A stretch of DNA of 15,309 nucleotides from Eubacteriales bacterium (GTDB taxonomy: Bacteria; Bacillota; Clostridia; JANYKE01): assembly GCA_025361685.1 (NCBI GenBank), contig JANYKE010000145.1, forward strand, positions 1-15,309, in the 5' to 3' direction. A program made the position numbers and the translations under genes. This document shows, one piece after another, positions 8,743-15,309 of this stretch; the first letter of the stretch is position 1, and the number at the start of each line of letters is the position of its first letter. The notes under the pieces are model-generated. The model worked only from the letters and a program-made list of their open reading frames with translations. It had not been told where the DNA came from and did not search any database.

Positions 8743-9489
8743 CTACAAAATATTTTTTAGTTCATCCAAACTTTTTATGCAAACAAACTTGTCATCGCAA
8801 TCAGTAATCTTTGGGATGCTGATTGGAAGATCGTCGCGTGGCGAAAATAATTCTCTCGAAATAAGAACAGGCTGTATACCGAGTTTCTCGGCACCCGATA
8901 ACATTTTCGGATAATCGTCAACAAAAATTGTTTCCTGCGCAGGCAGGTCTATTGTTTTCAGCGCATGCTCATACATTTCGCTTGCCGGTTTTAACACGCC
9001 TAAATAACAGCTAAAAGTTATACTGGTAAAACATCCAAGTATATTTGCTTTTATCAATTCGTTTTTAATCGCCGGCCAGGTATCGGAAATAATACCGAGC
9101 TTGTAGCTTTTGGAAAGTTCTTTTATTGTCGGTATAGCATCGTCATAAAAAATATAATTGTCACCGTGAACACGGTCATATGCAATTTCTTTGACCGCAT
9201 CTTCACTCAGATTAAACTCGGGAACTTCGTTTGAAACGATTGAATAATACTCAACAAACTGTTTGTACTCCTCGTCGGTATCGAAAACAAAATGATTTTT
9301 CAGAAGATGGTCCATTGCCTTCCGATATGCTGCAAAAAGTTTTGACCGATCATAATCGTGAAGACTCTTTATTTTCGCAAGCTCCAAAAATTTCTCTGTA
9401 ACCATCCAATCGCCCGACCGGGGGCGCAGCATTGTCCAGCCTATGTCCAAAAATATTCCTCTAATCGGTTTCTTCAAACTCAATCCCAT
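8743..9489 (-). CDS. HAD-superfamily hydrolase-like protein with altered motif I
   Basis: From the ATG at 9489 (GGTGAG five bases upstream) the protein is 248 residues; a TTG at 9501 is an alternative start. HAD motifs are visible in order: motif I FLDIGWT (nucleophile D15), motif II LGIISDT (S135), motif III GVLKP (K167) and motif IV TIFVDDYPKM (D191, D192). A helical cap region lies between about residues 20 and 105, as in subfamily IA. The second aspartate of the usual DxDxT, which acts as general acid/base in phosphatases, is Gly17. That resembles HAD variants with a different or weaker chemistry, so phosphatase activity should not be assumed. The TAG stop forms part of the ribosome binding site of the following SLH protease gene, so the two are probably one operon. 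The substrate is unknown. Confidence 0.8.
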   Translation of the reverse strand: MGLSLKKPIRGIFLDIGWTMLRPRSGDWMVTEKFLELAKIKSLHDYDRSKLFAAYRKAMDHLLKNHFVFDTDEEYKQFVEYYSIVSNEVPEFNLSEDAVKEIAYDRVHGDNYIFYDDAIPTIKELSKSYKLGIISDTWPAIKNELIKANILGCFTSITFSCYLGVLKPASEMYEHALKTIDLPAQETIFVDDYPKMLSGAEKLGIQPVLISRELFSPRDDLPISIPKITDCDDKFVCIKSLDELKNIL

Positions 9490-9543
9490 CGCACTCACCA
9501 AGTCGTTTCATAATTTATCGCTTGCCTTTACTCTACAAACAAA

Positions 9544-9572
9544 ATTCTACAACATCCAGCGTGCCATTGCAA
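9544..9572 (-). promoter_or_regulatory. Candidate promoter for the HAD-SLH protease unit
   Basis: Read on the minus strand, TTGCAA (9572-9567) and TAGAAT (9549-9544) are 17 bases apart, with four and five consensus matches. Transcription would start near 9537, leaving a leader of about 48 bases before the ATG at 9489. Its -35 lies 24 bp from the -35 of the divergent rpsO promoter, so the two may share a regulatory region. Confidence 0.45.
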
Positions 9573-9596
9573 GACGCTGTTTTGCGATGTGATTGC

Positions 9597-9626
9597 TTGA
9601 CATTGGTTGCGGGGGTGTGCTAATAT
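9597..9626 (+). promoter_or_regulatory. Promoter for rpsO
   Basis: A perfect TTGACA (9597-9602) is followed after 18 bases by TAATAT (9621-9626), within the AT-rich run TAATATAAAA. The predicted start near 9633 gives a leader of about 120 nt before rpsO. It is divergent from the promoter of the HAD gene. Confidence 0.6.
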
Positions 9627-9632
9627 AAAAAG

Positions 9633-9736
9633 GCTCTGCTGAAGGATGATACATTTTCATGGAGCGGGATTGATAACCATAGGTTTTGTTTCCGGACGAC
9701 TCCGACCTTTAACAAGATTTATGGGGATAAATTAAT
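9633..9736 (+). promoter_or_regulatory. Structured leader upstream of rpsO, possible S15 autoregulatory region
   Basis: The leader holds several short pairings. AGGTT (9681-9685) can pair with GACCT (9704-9708), enclosing CGGA-CGAC-TCCG (9693-9704). The two pairings share base 9704, so they compete slightly. ATGA (9646-9649) can pair with TCAT (9657-9660). S15 represses its own translation through leader RNA in several bacteria, with unrelated structures in different phyla. I infer the role from position and length; no named motif is confirmed. Confidence 0.3.
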
Positions 9737-9753
9737 AAGGAGGTGTACTACAA

Positions 9754-10017
9754 ATGGCAAAAGAGAACAAGGCAGACATTATTCAGAAATTTGAGACACA
9801 CGAAGGGGATACAGGTTCTCCGGAAGTGCAGATTGCTCTTCTGACATCAAGGATCAATCATCTGAACGAGCACTTGAAGATTAACAAGAAAGATCATCAT
9901 TCAAGAAGAGGCTTGCTCAAAATGGTTGGACAAAGAAGAGGGCTACTCAATTATCTCATGAAGAAAGACATCGAGAGATACAGAAAGATCATCGAGAGCT
10001 GCGGATTGAGAAAGTAA
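9754..10017 (+). CDS. rpsO: 30S ribosomal protein S15
   Basis: The 87-residue product has the usual S15 length. The hallmark segments are [16 protein letters not shown] (about residues 16-31), [22 protein letters not shown] and [13 protein letters not shown]15 binds the 16S rRNA central-domain three-way junction early in 30S assembly. The ATG has AAGGAGG (9737-9743) ten bases upstream. It is followed, on the same strand, by a small zinc-ribbon gene and then pnp. The rpsO-pnp pairing is conserved in many bacteria; the inserted small gene is the unusual point. It reads without interruption and ends in GLRK. Confidence 0.97.
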   Translation: MAKENKADIIQKFETHEGDTGSPEVQIALLTSRINHLNEHLKINKKDHHSRRGLLKMVGQRRGLLNYLMKKDIERYRKIIESCGLRK

Positions 10018-10074
10018 GAATCAAGGTAAGATTCGAATTGAGAGTTAAAAATTATTGTAAAAGGAGTTTTGGAT

Positions 10075-10242
10075 ATGCCTAAAGCACATAGAGGTAAGAC
10101 ACTGAAGGCTATGCCTTCAAAGGGCAGAGGTACATGCCCATTATGTGGCTCAACCCGCATCAAGCTTTTGTATGATGTAACAGCAGAAGATGGATCGGGC
10201 ACCACAAAGGTATGCAAGAGATGCAAGTCAAAGAAAGCATAA
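10075..10242 (+). CDS. Small basic zinc-ribbon protein, 55 residues, between rpsO and pnp
   Basis: I do not recognise a named family with certainty. The ATG has AAGGAG (10061-10066) eight bases upstream, a strong site. The protein carries two CxxC knuckles, CPLC (C21, C24) and CKRC (C47, C50), 22 residues apart. This is the pattern of a treble-clef or zinc-ribbon fold. It starts with the basic MPKAHRGKTLK and has 14 Lys/Arg against 3 Asp/Glu, so nucleic-acid or ribosome binding is plausible. It is not L32, L33, L36 or S14 by sequence. It lies 57 bases after rpsO and is followed by a terminator-like hairpin, so it is probably expressed with S15. That link to translation or RNA turnover is inference. 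It is short enough to be missed by gene callers that apply a 60-residue cutoff. Confidence 0.8.
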   Translation: MPKAHRGKTLKAMPSKGRGTCPLCGSTRIKLLYDVTAEDGSGTTKVCKRCKSKKA

Positions 10243-10266
10243 TTGCATTATGAATCAGAGTTTAGG

Positions 10267-10304
10267 GGACGACGGTTTGTGCATAAGCAAGCCCTCGTCC
10301 TTTT
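10267..10304 (+). terminator. Terminator or attenuator hairpin between the zinc-ribbon gene and pnp
   Basis: GGACGA (10267-10272) pairs with TCGTCC (10295-10300). After a single C-C mismatch, GGTTTG (10274-10279) pairs with CAAGCC (10288-10293; one G-U) around an 8-nt loop. Four T residues follow. The stem is strong but the T-run short, suggesting partial termination that lowers pnp expression relative to rpsO. In Escherichia coli a pnp leader hairpin is cut by RNase III and used for PNPase autocontrol; a similar role here is only a possibility. Confidence 0.6.
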
Positions 10305-10350
10305 GACAGTTTAAGCAAGGAAATAATTTGAGAAGAATAGGAAAAAGATT

Positions 10351-12459
10351 ATGAAAAAAGTTTACAGTACTACATTTGCAGGAAGAACACTCACAGTTGA
10401 GACAGGAGAACTCGCGCAATTAGCTAATGCAAGCGCGCTGGTGCGTTACGGTGACACAGTTGTTCTGTCAACAGCAACAGCTTCAGCAAAACCAAAAGAA
10501 AATATTGACTTCTTTCCACTGAGTGTTGATTACGAAGAAAAATTATATGCAGTCGGAAGAATCCCCGGAGGATTTATCAGAAGAGAAGGAAGACCCTCAG
10601 AAAAAGCAATTTTGACAGGACGCGTTATCGACAGATCAATCAGACCTTTATTTGATAAAGATTTGAGAAATGATGTTGTCGTTATTAACACACTTATGTC
10701 AGTTGACCAAGACAACTCACCCGAGATAGCTGCAATGCTCGGAGCATCAATCGCACTAAGCATCTCTGACATCCCATTCGCAGGCCCAATAGGCGGAGTT
10801 GCTATCGGACTTGTTGACGGAGAAGTAATCATCAATCCAAACGAAGAGCAGCGCGAGGTCAGCAAGATGTATGTTACACTTGCTGCTAAAAAAGATAAGA
10901 TCATGATGATTGAAGCAGCCGGTCAGGAAATTCCGGATGACATTATGTTGGATGCTATTAAAAAAGGTCATGAAGAAATCATTAAGGTTATCGAATTTAT
11001 CGATGGGATAGTTGCAGAAATCGGAAAAGAAAAAATTGTTCCGCAGTCAGTTTCTATTCCGGAAGAATTTTTATCACAGGTAAAAGAGTTTGGTTACGAA
11101 GAAATGCGCGAGGCTGTGCTTGCGATCGATAAGAAAGACAGAGACGATAAGATTGCAGTCTTGACACAAAAGGCGCTTGATGAATTTTCAGTTAAGTATA
11201 AGGACAGCGATACAATTCCGGAAAATAAAATTTCAGGATTTGTTAACGAAGGCATATACAAGCTCGAGAAAAAAGTTGTTAGAGAATATCTTATCAAGGA
11301 ACAGAAGAGAGTTGACGGAAGAGATATCGGAACTATTCGTCCGTTATCGGCAGAAGTCGGAATCTTGCCGCGTGTTCACGGTTCAGGATTATTTGCAAGA
11401 GGACAAACACAGGTTCTTACAATTTGCACACTTGGCGCATCACGTGATGAGCAGATGCTTGACGGAATTGATGCCGAAGATTCAAAAAGATTTATGCATC
11501 ACTACAATTTCCCGGCATATAGTGTTGGCGAGGCAAGAACATCAAGAGGACCGGGGCGTCGCGAGATTGGTCACGGAGCATTGGCAGAAAAAGCACTTGA
11601 GCCTGTTCTTCCGGATGCCGCTGATTTTCCATATACAATCAGACTTGTTTCTGAAGTGCTTATGTCAAATGGTTCAACATCACAGGGCAGCGTATGTGCA
11701 AGCACATTAGCTCTTATGGATGCGGGCGTTCCGATCAAAAGACCGGTTGCCGGAATCTCATGCGGACTTGTTACCAATGAGGAAGACGAAAATGATTTCA
11801 TTACATTTATGGATATCCAAGGCATCGAAGATTTCTTTGGCGACATGGACTTTAAAGTTGCCGGAACAACTGAAGGAATTACAGCTATCCAAATGGACAT
11901 GAAAGTTAAAGGCTTATCTTATGAAATAATAAGACAGGCATTTGAAATTACAAAGCGCGGAAGACTTCAAATAATTGAAGAAACAATTCTTCCAACTATA
12001 CCGGAGCCAAGAGCAGATCTTTCACAGTACGCTCCAAGAATTATCAGCATGAAGATTGATGTTGATAAGATTAGAGAAGTCATTGGTTCAGGTGGCAAGG
12101 TTATCAACAAAATCATTTCTGATACCGGAGTTAAAATTGACATCGAAGAAGATGGAAGCATCTTTATTGTTACAGCAGATGCAGCTGCAGGCGAGAGAGC
12201 AAAAGCAATCATCGAAGGTATCGTTAAGGAACCTGAGATTGGAGAAATATATGAAGGCACCGTTAAGAAAATAATGGACTTCGGTGCATTTGTAGAAATC
12301 CTACCTGGCAAGGAAGGTCTCGTCCACATTTCGAAGCTTGACAGCAAGAGAGTTGAAAAGGTTGAAGATGTGGTAAGCGAGGGTGATGTTATCAAAGTTA
12401 AACTGATTGAAATTGACAGTCAAGGAAGACTAAAGCTTTCCAGAAAAGATGCTATGTAA
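10351..12459 (+). CDS. pnp: Polynucleotide phosphorylase
   Basis: The 702-residue product has the standard PNPase length and order. The first RNase PH domain (about 1-140) has [14 protein letters not shown] and [10 protein letters not shown]. An all-helical linker follows (about 145-235), then the catalytic second RNase PH domain (about 320-540). That domain has the phosphate-binding [14 protein letters not shown] and [13 protein letters not shown] segments, plus D494 and D500 in [10 protein letters not shown], the likely metal-binding aspartates. A KH domain has GSGGKV (GxxG at 579-582) and an S1 domain ends the protein (about 620-690, [17 protein letters not shown]). It degrades RNA 3' to 5' with phosphate, releasing nucleoside diphosphates, as a trimer often within a degradosome. 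The Shine-Dalgarno is weak (AGGA about eight bases upstream), and a hairpin precedes it. All domains are intact. Confidence 0.98.
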   Translation: MKKVYSTTFAGRTLTVETGELAQLANASALVRYGDTVVLSTATASAKPKENIDFFPLSVDYEEKLYAVGRIPGGFIRREGRPSEKAILTGRVIDRSIRPLFDKDLRNDVVVINTLMSVDQDNSPEIAAMLGASIALSISDIPFAGPIGGVAIGLVDGEVIINPNEEQREVSKMYVTLAAKKDKIMMIEAAGQEIPDDIMLDAIKKGHEEIIKVIEFIDGIVAEIGKEKIVPQSVSIPEEFLSQVKEFGYEEMREAVLAIDKKDRDDKIAVLTQKALDEFSVKYKDSDTIPENKISGFVNEGIYKLEKKVVREYLIKEQKRVDGRDIGTIRPLSAEVGILPRVHGSGLFARGQTQVLTICTLGASRDEQMLDGIDAEDSKRFMHHYNFPAYSVGEARTSRGPGRREIGHGALAEKALEPVLPDAADFPYTIRLVSEVLMSNGSTSQGSVCASTLALMDAGVPIKRPVAGISCGLVTNEEDENDFITFMDIQGIEDFFGDMDFKVAGTTEGITAIQMDMKVKGLSYEIIRQAFEITKRGRLQIIEETILPTIPEPRADLSQYAPRIISMKIDVDKIREVIGSGGKVINKIISDTGVKIDIEEDGSIFIVTADAAAGERAKAIIEGIVKEPEIGEIYEGTVKKIMDFGAFVEILPGKEGLVHISKLDSKRVEKVEDVVSEGDVIKVKLIEIDSQGRLKLSRKDAM

Positions 12460-12506
12460 GGTGGCAAAGACCAAAAATTAACAAGCAGTTACGTTCAAAA
12501 AATATG

Positions 12507-12531
12507 CAGAGGCGAAAGCCTCTGTTTTTTT
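12507..12531 (+). terminator. Intrinsic terminator after pnp
   Basis: CAGAGGC (12507-12513), a GAAA tetraloop and GCCTCTG (12518-12524) form a perfect 7-bp stem followed by seven T residues. An A-run at 12497-12502 could let it work weakly on the opposite strand too. It ends the rpsO-pnp transcription block. Confidence 0.92.
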
Positions 12532-12533
12532 CT

Positions 12534-12550
12534 ACAAAATGTCATTTTGT
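12534..12550. promoter_or_regulatory. Perfect 17-bp palindrome upstream of the secreted beta-helix protein
   Basis: ACAAAATG and CATTTTGT are perfect inverted arms around a single central T. The one-base spacer makes a stable RNA hairpin unlikely. A dimeric regulator binding DNA is the better reading. It touches the candidate -35 of the downstream gene. No known operator is matched with confidence. Confidence 0.45.
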
Positions 12551-12578
12551 TTACTTTAAAGAAATAATATGATATATT
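12550..12578 (+). promoter_or_regulatory. Candidate promoter for the secreted beta-helix protein
   Basis: TTTACT (12550-12555) and TATATT (12573-12578) are 17 bases apart, with four and five consensus matches. The region is very AT-rich, so other pairings exist, such as TTGTTT at 12547 with TATGAT at 12568. A promoter is needed here because the preceding terminator is strong. Confidence 0.35.
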
Positions 12579-12616
12579 TCAGTTGTAGTAGTGTCAAAAA
12601 AACGGAGGATATCCAG

Positions 12617-15309
12617 GTGAAAAACAAGTCGAAAAAAATGGTTTCGAAAGCACTTTTATTAGCAATGGTAGTAAGTACTTTAGCGATTACAACTCCGATG
12701 ACAATGGTAACTGTATCAGCTGCGACACCGGTTTCGGTTTCGTTTCAAAACGGAACAAACGGATATGGCACTAACAGTTTTACAAATTCAAGTGTGACTG
12801 TTGCCAATATTATGGAGTATCCCAATCCGGCTGAGCCAAAAGCATATCTTGCAACCTCAGCTAACGGCAAAACTTCAACATATACAATCGGAACGCCTAC
12901 AGGATTTCCGCAAAATGTAACAGGACCTATTACTCCGCCGGAAGTAACTAACGGTGCAATATTCTATTTTGATGTAGATTCAATTCCAAAAGGTGCGATA
13001 GTAACTTCTGCCTCAGTTGATATTGCGTTTACTACAAAATTAACTTCGGGAAAATGCAACGGAGGAACTATTGAATTTCGCAGAATAACTGACCCTAATA
13101 CAATAGGACAGTGGGTTATTCCTGTGAGTCCGACAACGGGAGTAGGTGCATGTTTTTATAGAAGAGATGGAGCGACCGGCGTAAATGTAACAAAGGCCTG
13201 GACAAATGTTACTAACAGCACAATACTTGATGCTGCACCAAATGTAACGGGTACTATTTCAACGGCCGTTGCCGGAATAGCATCGTCTTCAAATCTTATG
13301 GGTGATGTGCAAGCATGGATTGATGGAACAGCATCAAACCAGGGCTGGTATTTGCGTCCGCAAGGTCCAAACGATGGTTATGATATCACCCTAAACGGAA
13401 ATACAACAGTTGCAAACAGACCGAATCTAAGAATTACTTACACAGTGCCGGATACAACTCCGACCCCGGCTCCAACAGATACACCTATACCTACAGCTAC
13501 ACCGATACCAACTGATACCCCAACACCTACCCCGACACTTGAACCAACACCGACACCTATCGATACCCCAACACCTACACCAACAATTGAACCAACTTCG
13601 ACACCTATACCTACACCAACACCTTCAGGTGAACCAACACCATCACCGACACAGAAACCTGTTTCAACCATGACCTTGATGTACACGTCGAACGGCTATA
13701 AAAACAGCCCGGTTGGCGGAAGTTATTTGGTTTCATTGTATGAGACAACTTCATCGGCCGGAATTTATAACGGATACACAGGTGAAAAAGCTGAAACCAG
13801 CATGTTAATTGGAGGACCAAACGGGTATAATTCAGGGACAATGCCACCTTTCAGAAAAAGCGCACTGATTTATTTTGATTTAAGCCCATTGCCTGCAGGA
13901 GCAGAGGTTATTTCAGCAAAAATGAATTTGTTCTTCACACTTATGGGAACAACTAAAAAGGGTAACATCAATGTAAGTCGTGTTACCGATCCTGACAATC
14001 TGGGATTTTGGTCAATGGAGGGGACCTCAAACAATATTGGATTCTTGGGACGAAAAGTTACAGTCCCGAATGTCACAATTCCTTGGACTAATCTATCCGG
14101 CAGTACAATACTAGATTCTTCGGTTGCAAAACCAAACGTATTAAGTACGACACAGGGTGCCGCAGCATATTTCGCATATGATGTTTCAGATGATGTGCAG
14201 GCTTGGGCAAGCAAAACTGCAGTGAATCAGGGCTGGTATCTGAGCCCTGCTAATGATGATGTCGGATACAAAATACAATCAAATACGGGGACAAACTTTC
14301 CGCAACTGATAATTTCCTATATAGCTCCTGACCCAACACCAACGCCGACAATTGATCCGAATGCTACACCAACCCCAACTCCAACCCCAACTCCGGTTAG
14401 GCCGACACGTGATCCGAATGAAACATTGCCGCCCGGCAAATTGATTTACGTTGACCCTAATGTCGGCAATGATTCAAACAATGGCTTGACCATAGACAAA
14501 CCGCTCAAGACTCTCAATGCAACAAGAGCATTAGTTCAAGGTGGCGGCACGGTACTTATGCGTGCAGGAGTTTACGGGAATCCGGATACTGTTGTTGCGG
14601 ATCCAAATGATCCGACCGGCTGCATTTATCTTGACAGTTATAGAGGCACAGCAGATATGCCGGTTGTATATCAGTCATATCCCGGCGAATATGCCGTCAT
14701 CACAGGCAGAGGTATGCAGGGAATAGGCGGCGGAAGAATGTCCGGATGTGAATATGTAATTTTCAGAAACATATTCTTTGAAGGAATTACCAATCAAGGC
14801 GTAGGCATTTTGGATGGCAGCAAGAACTGCACGATTGAGGGATGTACATTTATTGGAAGAGACACAACGGATTCTGCACAACGTCCTGATAGTATGATTG
14901 TTTCTACAGCTTCAGATAACATTACGATAAAAAATTGTTATTTTTCTAAGAATGGCGGCGACATGCAAGAAGGTGGACAGGGTGCCGGTAATTCTATCTA
15001 TGTTAATAACAATACATATGATTTGATAGAGGGTAACTATTTTGAGAAGTCAGGACATTCAACGATCACTGTTAAAGACAATAATACTTCAGATAATACA
15101 AACGGACCATTTTCCCACTTTAATATCATAAGAAGAAATGTTATCAATCAACAATGGGGCAGCGGAATTGCAATAGCAAGACGCTCATACTACAATCTTG
15201 TTGAGGAGAACAGTATTTACAATATTGGATGGAATACGGAAACTATGGGAAAGACAGGCTCACAGATTACCGGAAGAAGAAATATATTTAGAAGAAATGT
15301 TTATGCAAA
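12617..15309 (+). CDS. Secreted multidomain protein: two DNRLRE/CBM96-like modules, Thr-Pro linkers, beta-helix domain (3' truncated by window)
   Basis: This frame stays open for 897 codons to the window edge; I followed it line by line and found no stop or frameshift. It starts at GTG with GGAGG (12604-12608) eight bases upstream. Residues 1-35 form a signal peptide ending VSA before ATP. Two related modules follow, at about 36-277 and 350-570. They share YFDxxxxPxGA, W-T-N-x(2)-STILD, DVQAW and NQGWYL, as in DNRLRE/CBM96-type domains that may bind carbohydrate. Thr-Pro-rich linkers occupy 278-348 and 571-607. From residue 609, [13 protein letters not shown] and [11 protein letters not shown] begin a right-handed parallel beta-helix with repeated N-x-I/F rungs. 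Such openings are common in polysaccharide lyase family 9 and DUF1565 proteins. I infer a secreted polysaccharide-active enzyme. The catalytic residues cannot be judged because the domain is cut, and wall-anchoring or dockerin modules may follow. Confidence 0.85.
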   Translation, partial: MKNKSKKMVSKALLLAMVVSTLAITTPMTMVTVSAATPVSVSFQNGTNGYGTNSFTNSSVTVANIMEYPNPAEPKAYLATSANGKTSTYTIGTPTGFPQNVTGPITPPEVTNGAIFYFDVDSIPKGAIVTSASVDIAFTTKLTSGKCNGGTIEFRRITDPNTIGQWVIPVSPTTGVGACFYRRDGATGVNVTKAWTNVTNSTILDAAPNVTGTISTAVAGIASSSNLMGDVQAWIDGTASNQGWYLRPQGPNDGYDITLNGNTTVANRPNLRITYTVPDTTPTPAPTDTPIPTATPIPTDTPTPTPTLEPTPTPIDTPTPTPTIEPTSTPIPTPTPSGEPTPSPTQKPVSTMTLMYTSNGYKNSPVGGSYLVSLYETTSSAGIYNGYTGEKAETSMLIGGPNGYNSGTMPPFRKSALIYFDLSPLPAGAEVISAKMNLFFTLMGTTKKGNINVSRVTDPDNLGFWSMEGTSNNIGFLGRKVTVPNVTIPWTNLSGSTILDSSVAKPNVLSTTQGAAAYFAYDVSDDVQAWASKTAVNQGWYLSPANDDVGYKIQSNTGTNFPQLIISYIAPDPTPTPTIDPNATPTPTPTPTPVRPTRDPNETLPPGKLIYVDPNVGNDSNNGLTIDKPLKTLNATRALVQGGGTVLMRAGVYGNPDTVVADPNDPTGCIYLDSYRGTADMPVVYQSYPGEYAVITGRGMQGIGGGRMSGCEYVIFRNIFFEGITNQGVGILDGSKNCTIEGCTFIGRDTTDSAQRPDSMIVSTASDNITIKNCYFSKNGGDMQEGGQGAGNSIYVNNNTYDLIEGNYFEKSGHSTITVKDNNTSDNTNGPFSHFNIIRRNVINQQWGSGIAIARRSYYNLVEENSIYNIGWNTETMGKTGSQITGRRNIFRRNVYA
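12722..13447 (+). repeat. First copy of duplicated DNRLRE/CBM96-like module
   Basis: Residues about 36-277 of the secreted protein. Landmarks are FYFD at 116-119, DVQAW at 230-234 and NQGWYL at 241-246, ending in a LRITYT strand. It corresponds to the second copy with a register difference of about 302 residues near the start and 296 near the end, so small indels separate them. Confidence 0.75.
13448..13663 (+). repeat. Thr-Pro-rich linker repeat
   Basis: Encodes about 71 residues built from TPTP, PTDTP, PTLEP and PTIEP units. The DNA is an imperfect array of ACACCN/CCAACN-type codon pairs. Such linkers are extended, often O-glycosylated spacers between modules of secreted enzymes. A shorter linker of the same kind lies at 14327-14437. 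Low-complexity DNA like this can change length by slippage. Confidence 0.85.
13664..14326 (+). repeat. Second copy of duplicated DNRLRE/CBM96-like module
   Basis: Residues about 350-570. Landmarks are IYFD at 418-421, STILD following PWTNLSG, DVQAW at 526-530 and NQGWYL at 537-542, ending in LIISYI. Similar to but clearly diverged from the first copy, so the duplication is not recent. Confidence 0.75.

Noticed and set aside
9951..10226. Minus-strand 91-codon frame opposite the end of rpsO and the zinc-ribbon gene
   Set aside because: It is antisense to two well-supported genes, has no recognisable domain, and the plus-strand frame has strong ribosome binding sites and paired cysteines.
10303..10329. 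TTGACA with TAATTT as a pnp promoter
   Set aside because: The spacing is only 15 bases, the -10 is weak, and the TTGACA overlaps the T-run of the hairpin. It is possible but not supported enough to list.
11177..11710. Plus-strand 177-codon frame inside pnp
   Set aside because: It is an out-of-frame reading of the catalytic RNase PH region of PNPase, with no start signal and no recognisable domain.
13438..13686. Minus-strand frame rich in GVGVGV repeats
   Set aside because: It is the reverse reading of the Thr-Pro linker codons of the secreted protein. It has no ribosome binding site and its composition is purely a by-product of the repeat.
13442..14437. Thr-Pro linker DNA considered as a CRISPR or tandem-repeat array
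   Set aside because: Units are short, imperfect and codon-phased within an open frame, with no constant repeat and unique spacer pattern.

Overview
The window looks like the chromosome of a low-GC, Gram-positive, Clostridia-like bacterium. Evidence for this is the rpsR-rplI-dnaB-tilS-ftsH gene order, AGGAGG-type ribosome binding sites with frequent GTG/TTG starts, an S-layer-homology (SLH) surface protein, and a secreted protein with Thr-Pro linkers of the kind seen in plant-polysaccharide-degrading Clostridia. No species can be named from sequence alone. Most of the window is core housekeeping DNA. The less ordinary content is a pair of cell-surface/secreted proteins and one small unnamed zinc-ribbon gene.

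Region 1 (1-6169, + strand): the 3' end of rpsR (S18), a spacer with two stem-loops, then rplI (L9), dnaB (replicative helicase) and tilS (tRNA-Ile lysidine synthetase), packed with start/stop overlaps or almost no spacing. A good sigma-A-type promoter with an inverted repeat at its -10 precedes ftsH (membrane AAA+ zinc protease). The last codons of ftsH overlap the TTG start of a comFC-type phosphoribosyltransferase. The hpt gene that often lies between tilS and ftsH is absent.

Region 2 (6166-9489, - strand): a probable two-gene unit converging on comFC with overlapping stop codons. A HAD-superfamily protein with an altered motif I lies upstream. It is followed by a large exported metalloprotease-like protein (HEFQH...NEG, M30/gluzincin-like) with a chitobiase-C-terminal-like domain, a fibronectin III domain and three SLH repeats for cell-wall anchoring.

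Region 3 (9490-12531, + strand): a divergent promoter region, rpsO (S15) with a leader of about 120 nt, a 55-residue basic four-cysteine zinc-ribbon protein, a terminator-like hairpin, pnp (polynucleotide phosphorylase), and a strong intrinsic terminator. S15 and PNPase link this block to ribosome assembly and RNA turnover. The position of the small zinc-ribbon gene suggests, but does not prove, a translation or RNA role.

Region 4 (12532-15309, + strand): a perfect 17-bp palindrome and a candidate promoter, then a GTG-initiated gene open to the end of the window (897 full codons). It encodes a signal peptide, two homologous DNRLRE/CBM96-like modules separated by Thr-Pro-rich linkers, and the start of a right-handed parallel beta-helix domain like those of polysaccharide lyases. 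This is probably a secreted carbohydrate-active enzyme.

No tRNA, rRNA, insertion sequence, prophage or CRISPR array was seen. No stretch longer than 300 bases lacks a gene. No multi-gene defence or otherwise novel system is evident. The best candidates for new biology are the zinc-ribbon gene between rpsO and pnp and the two large surface proteins.
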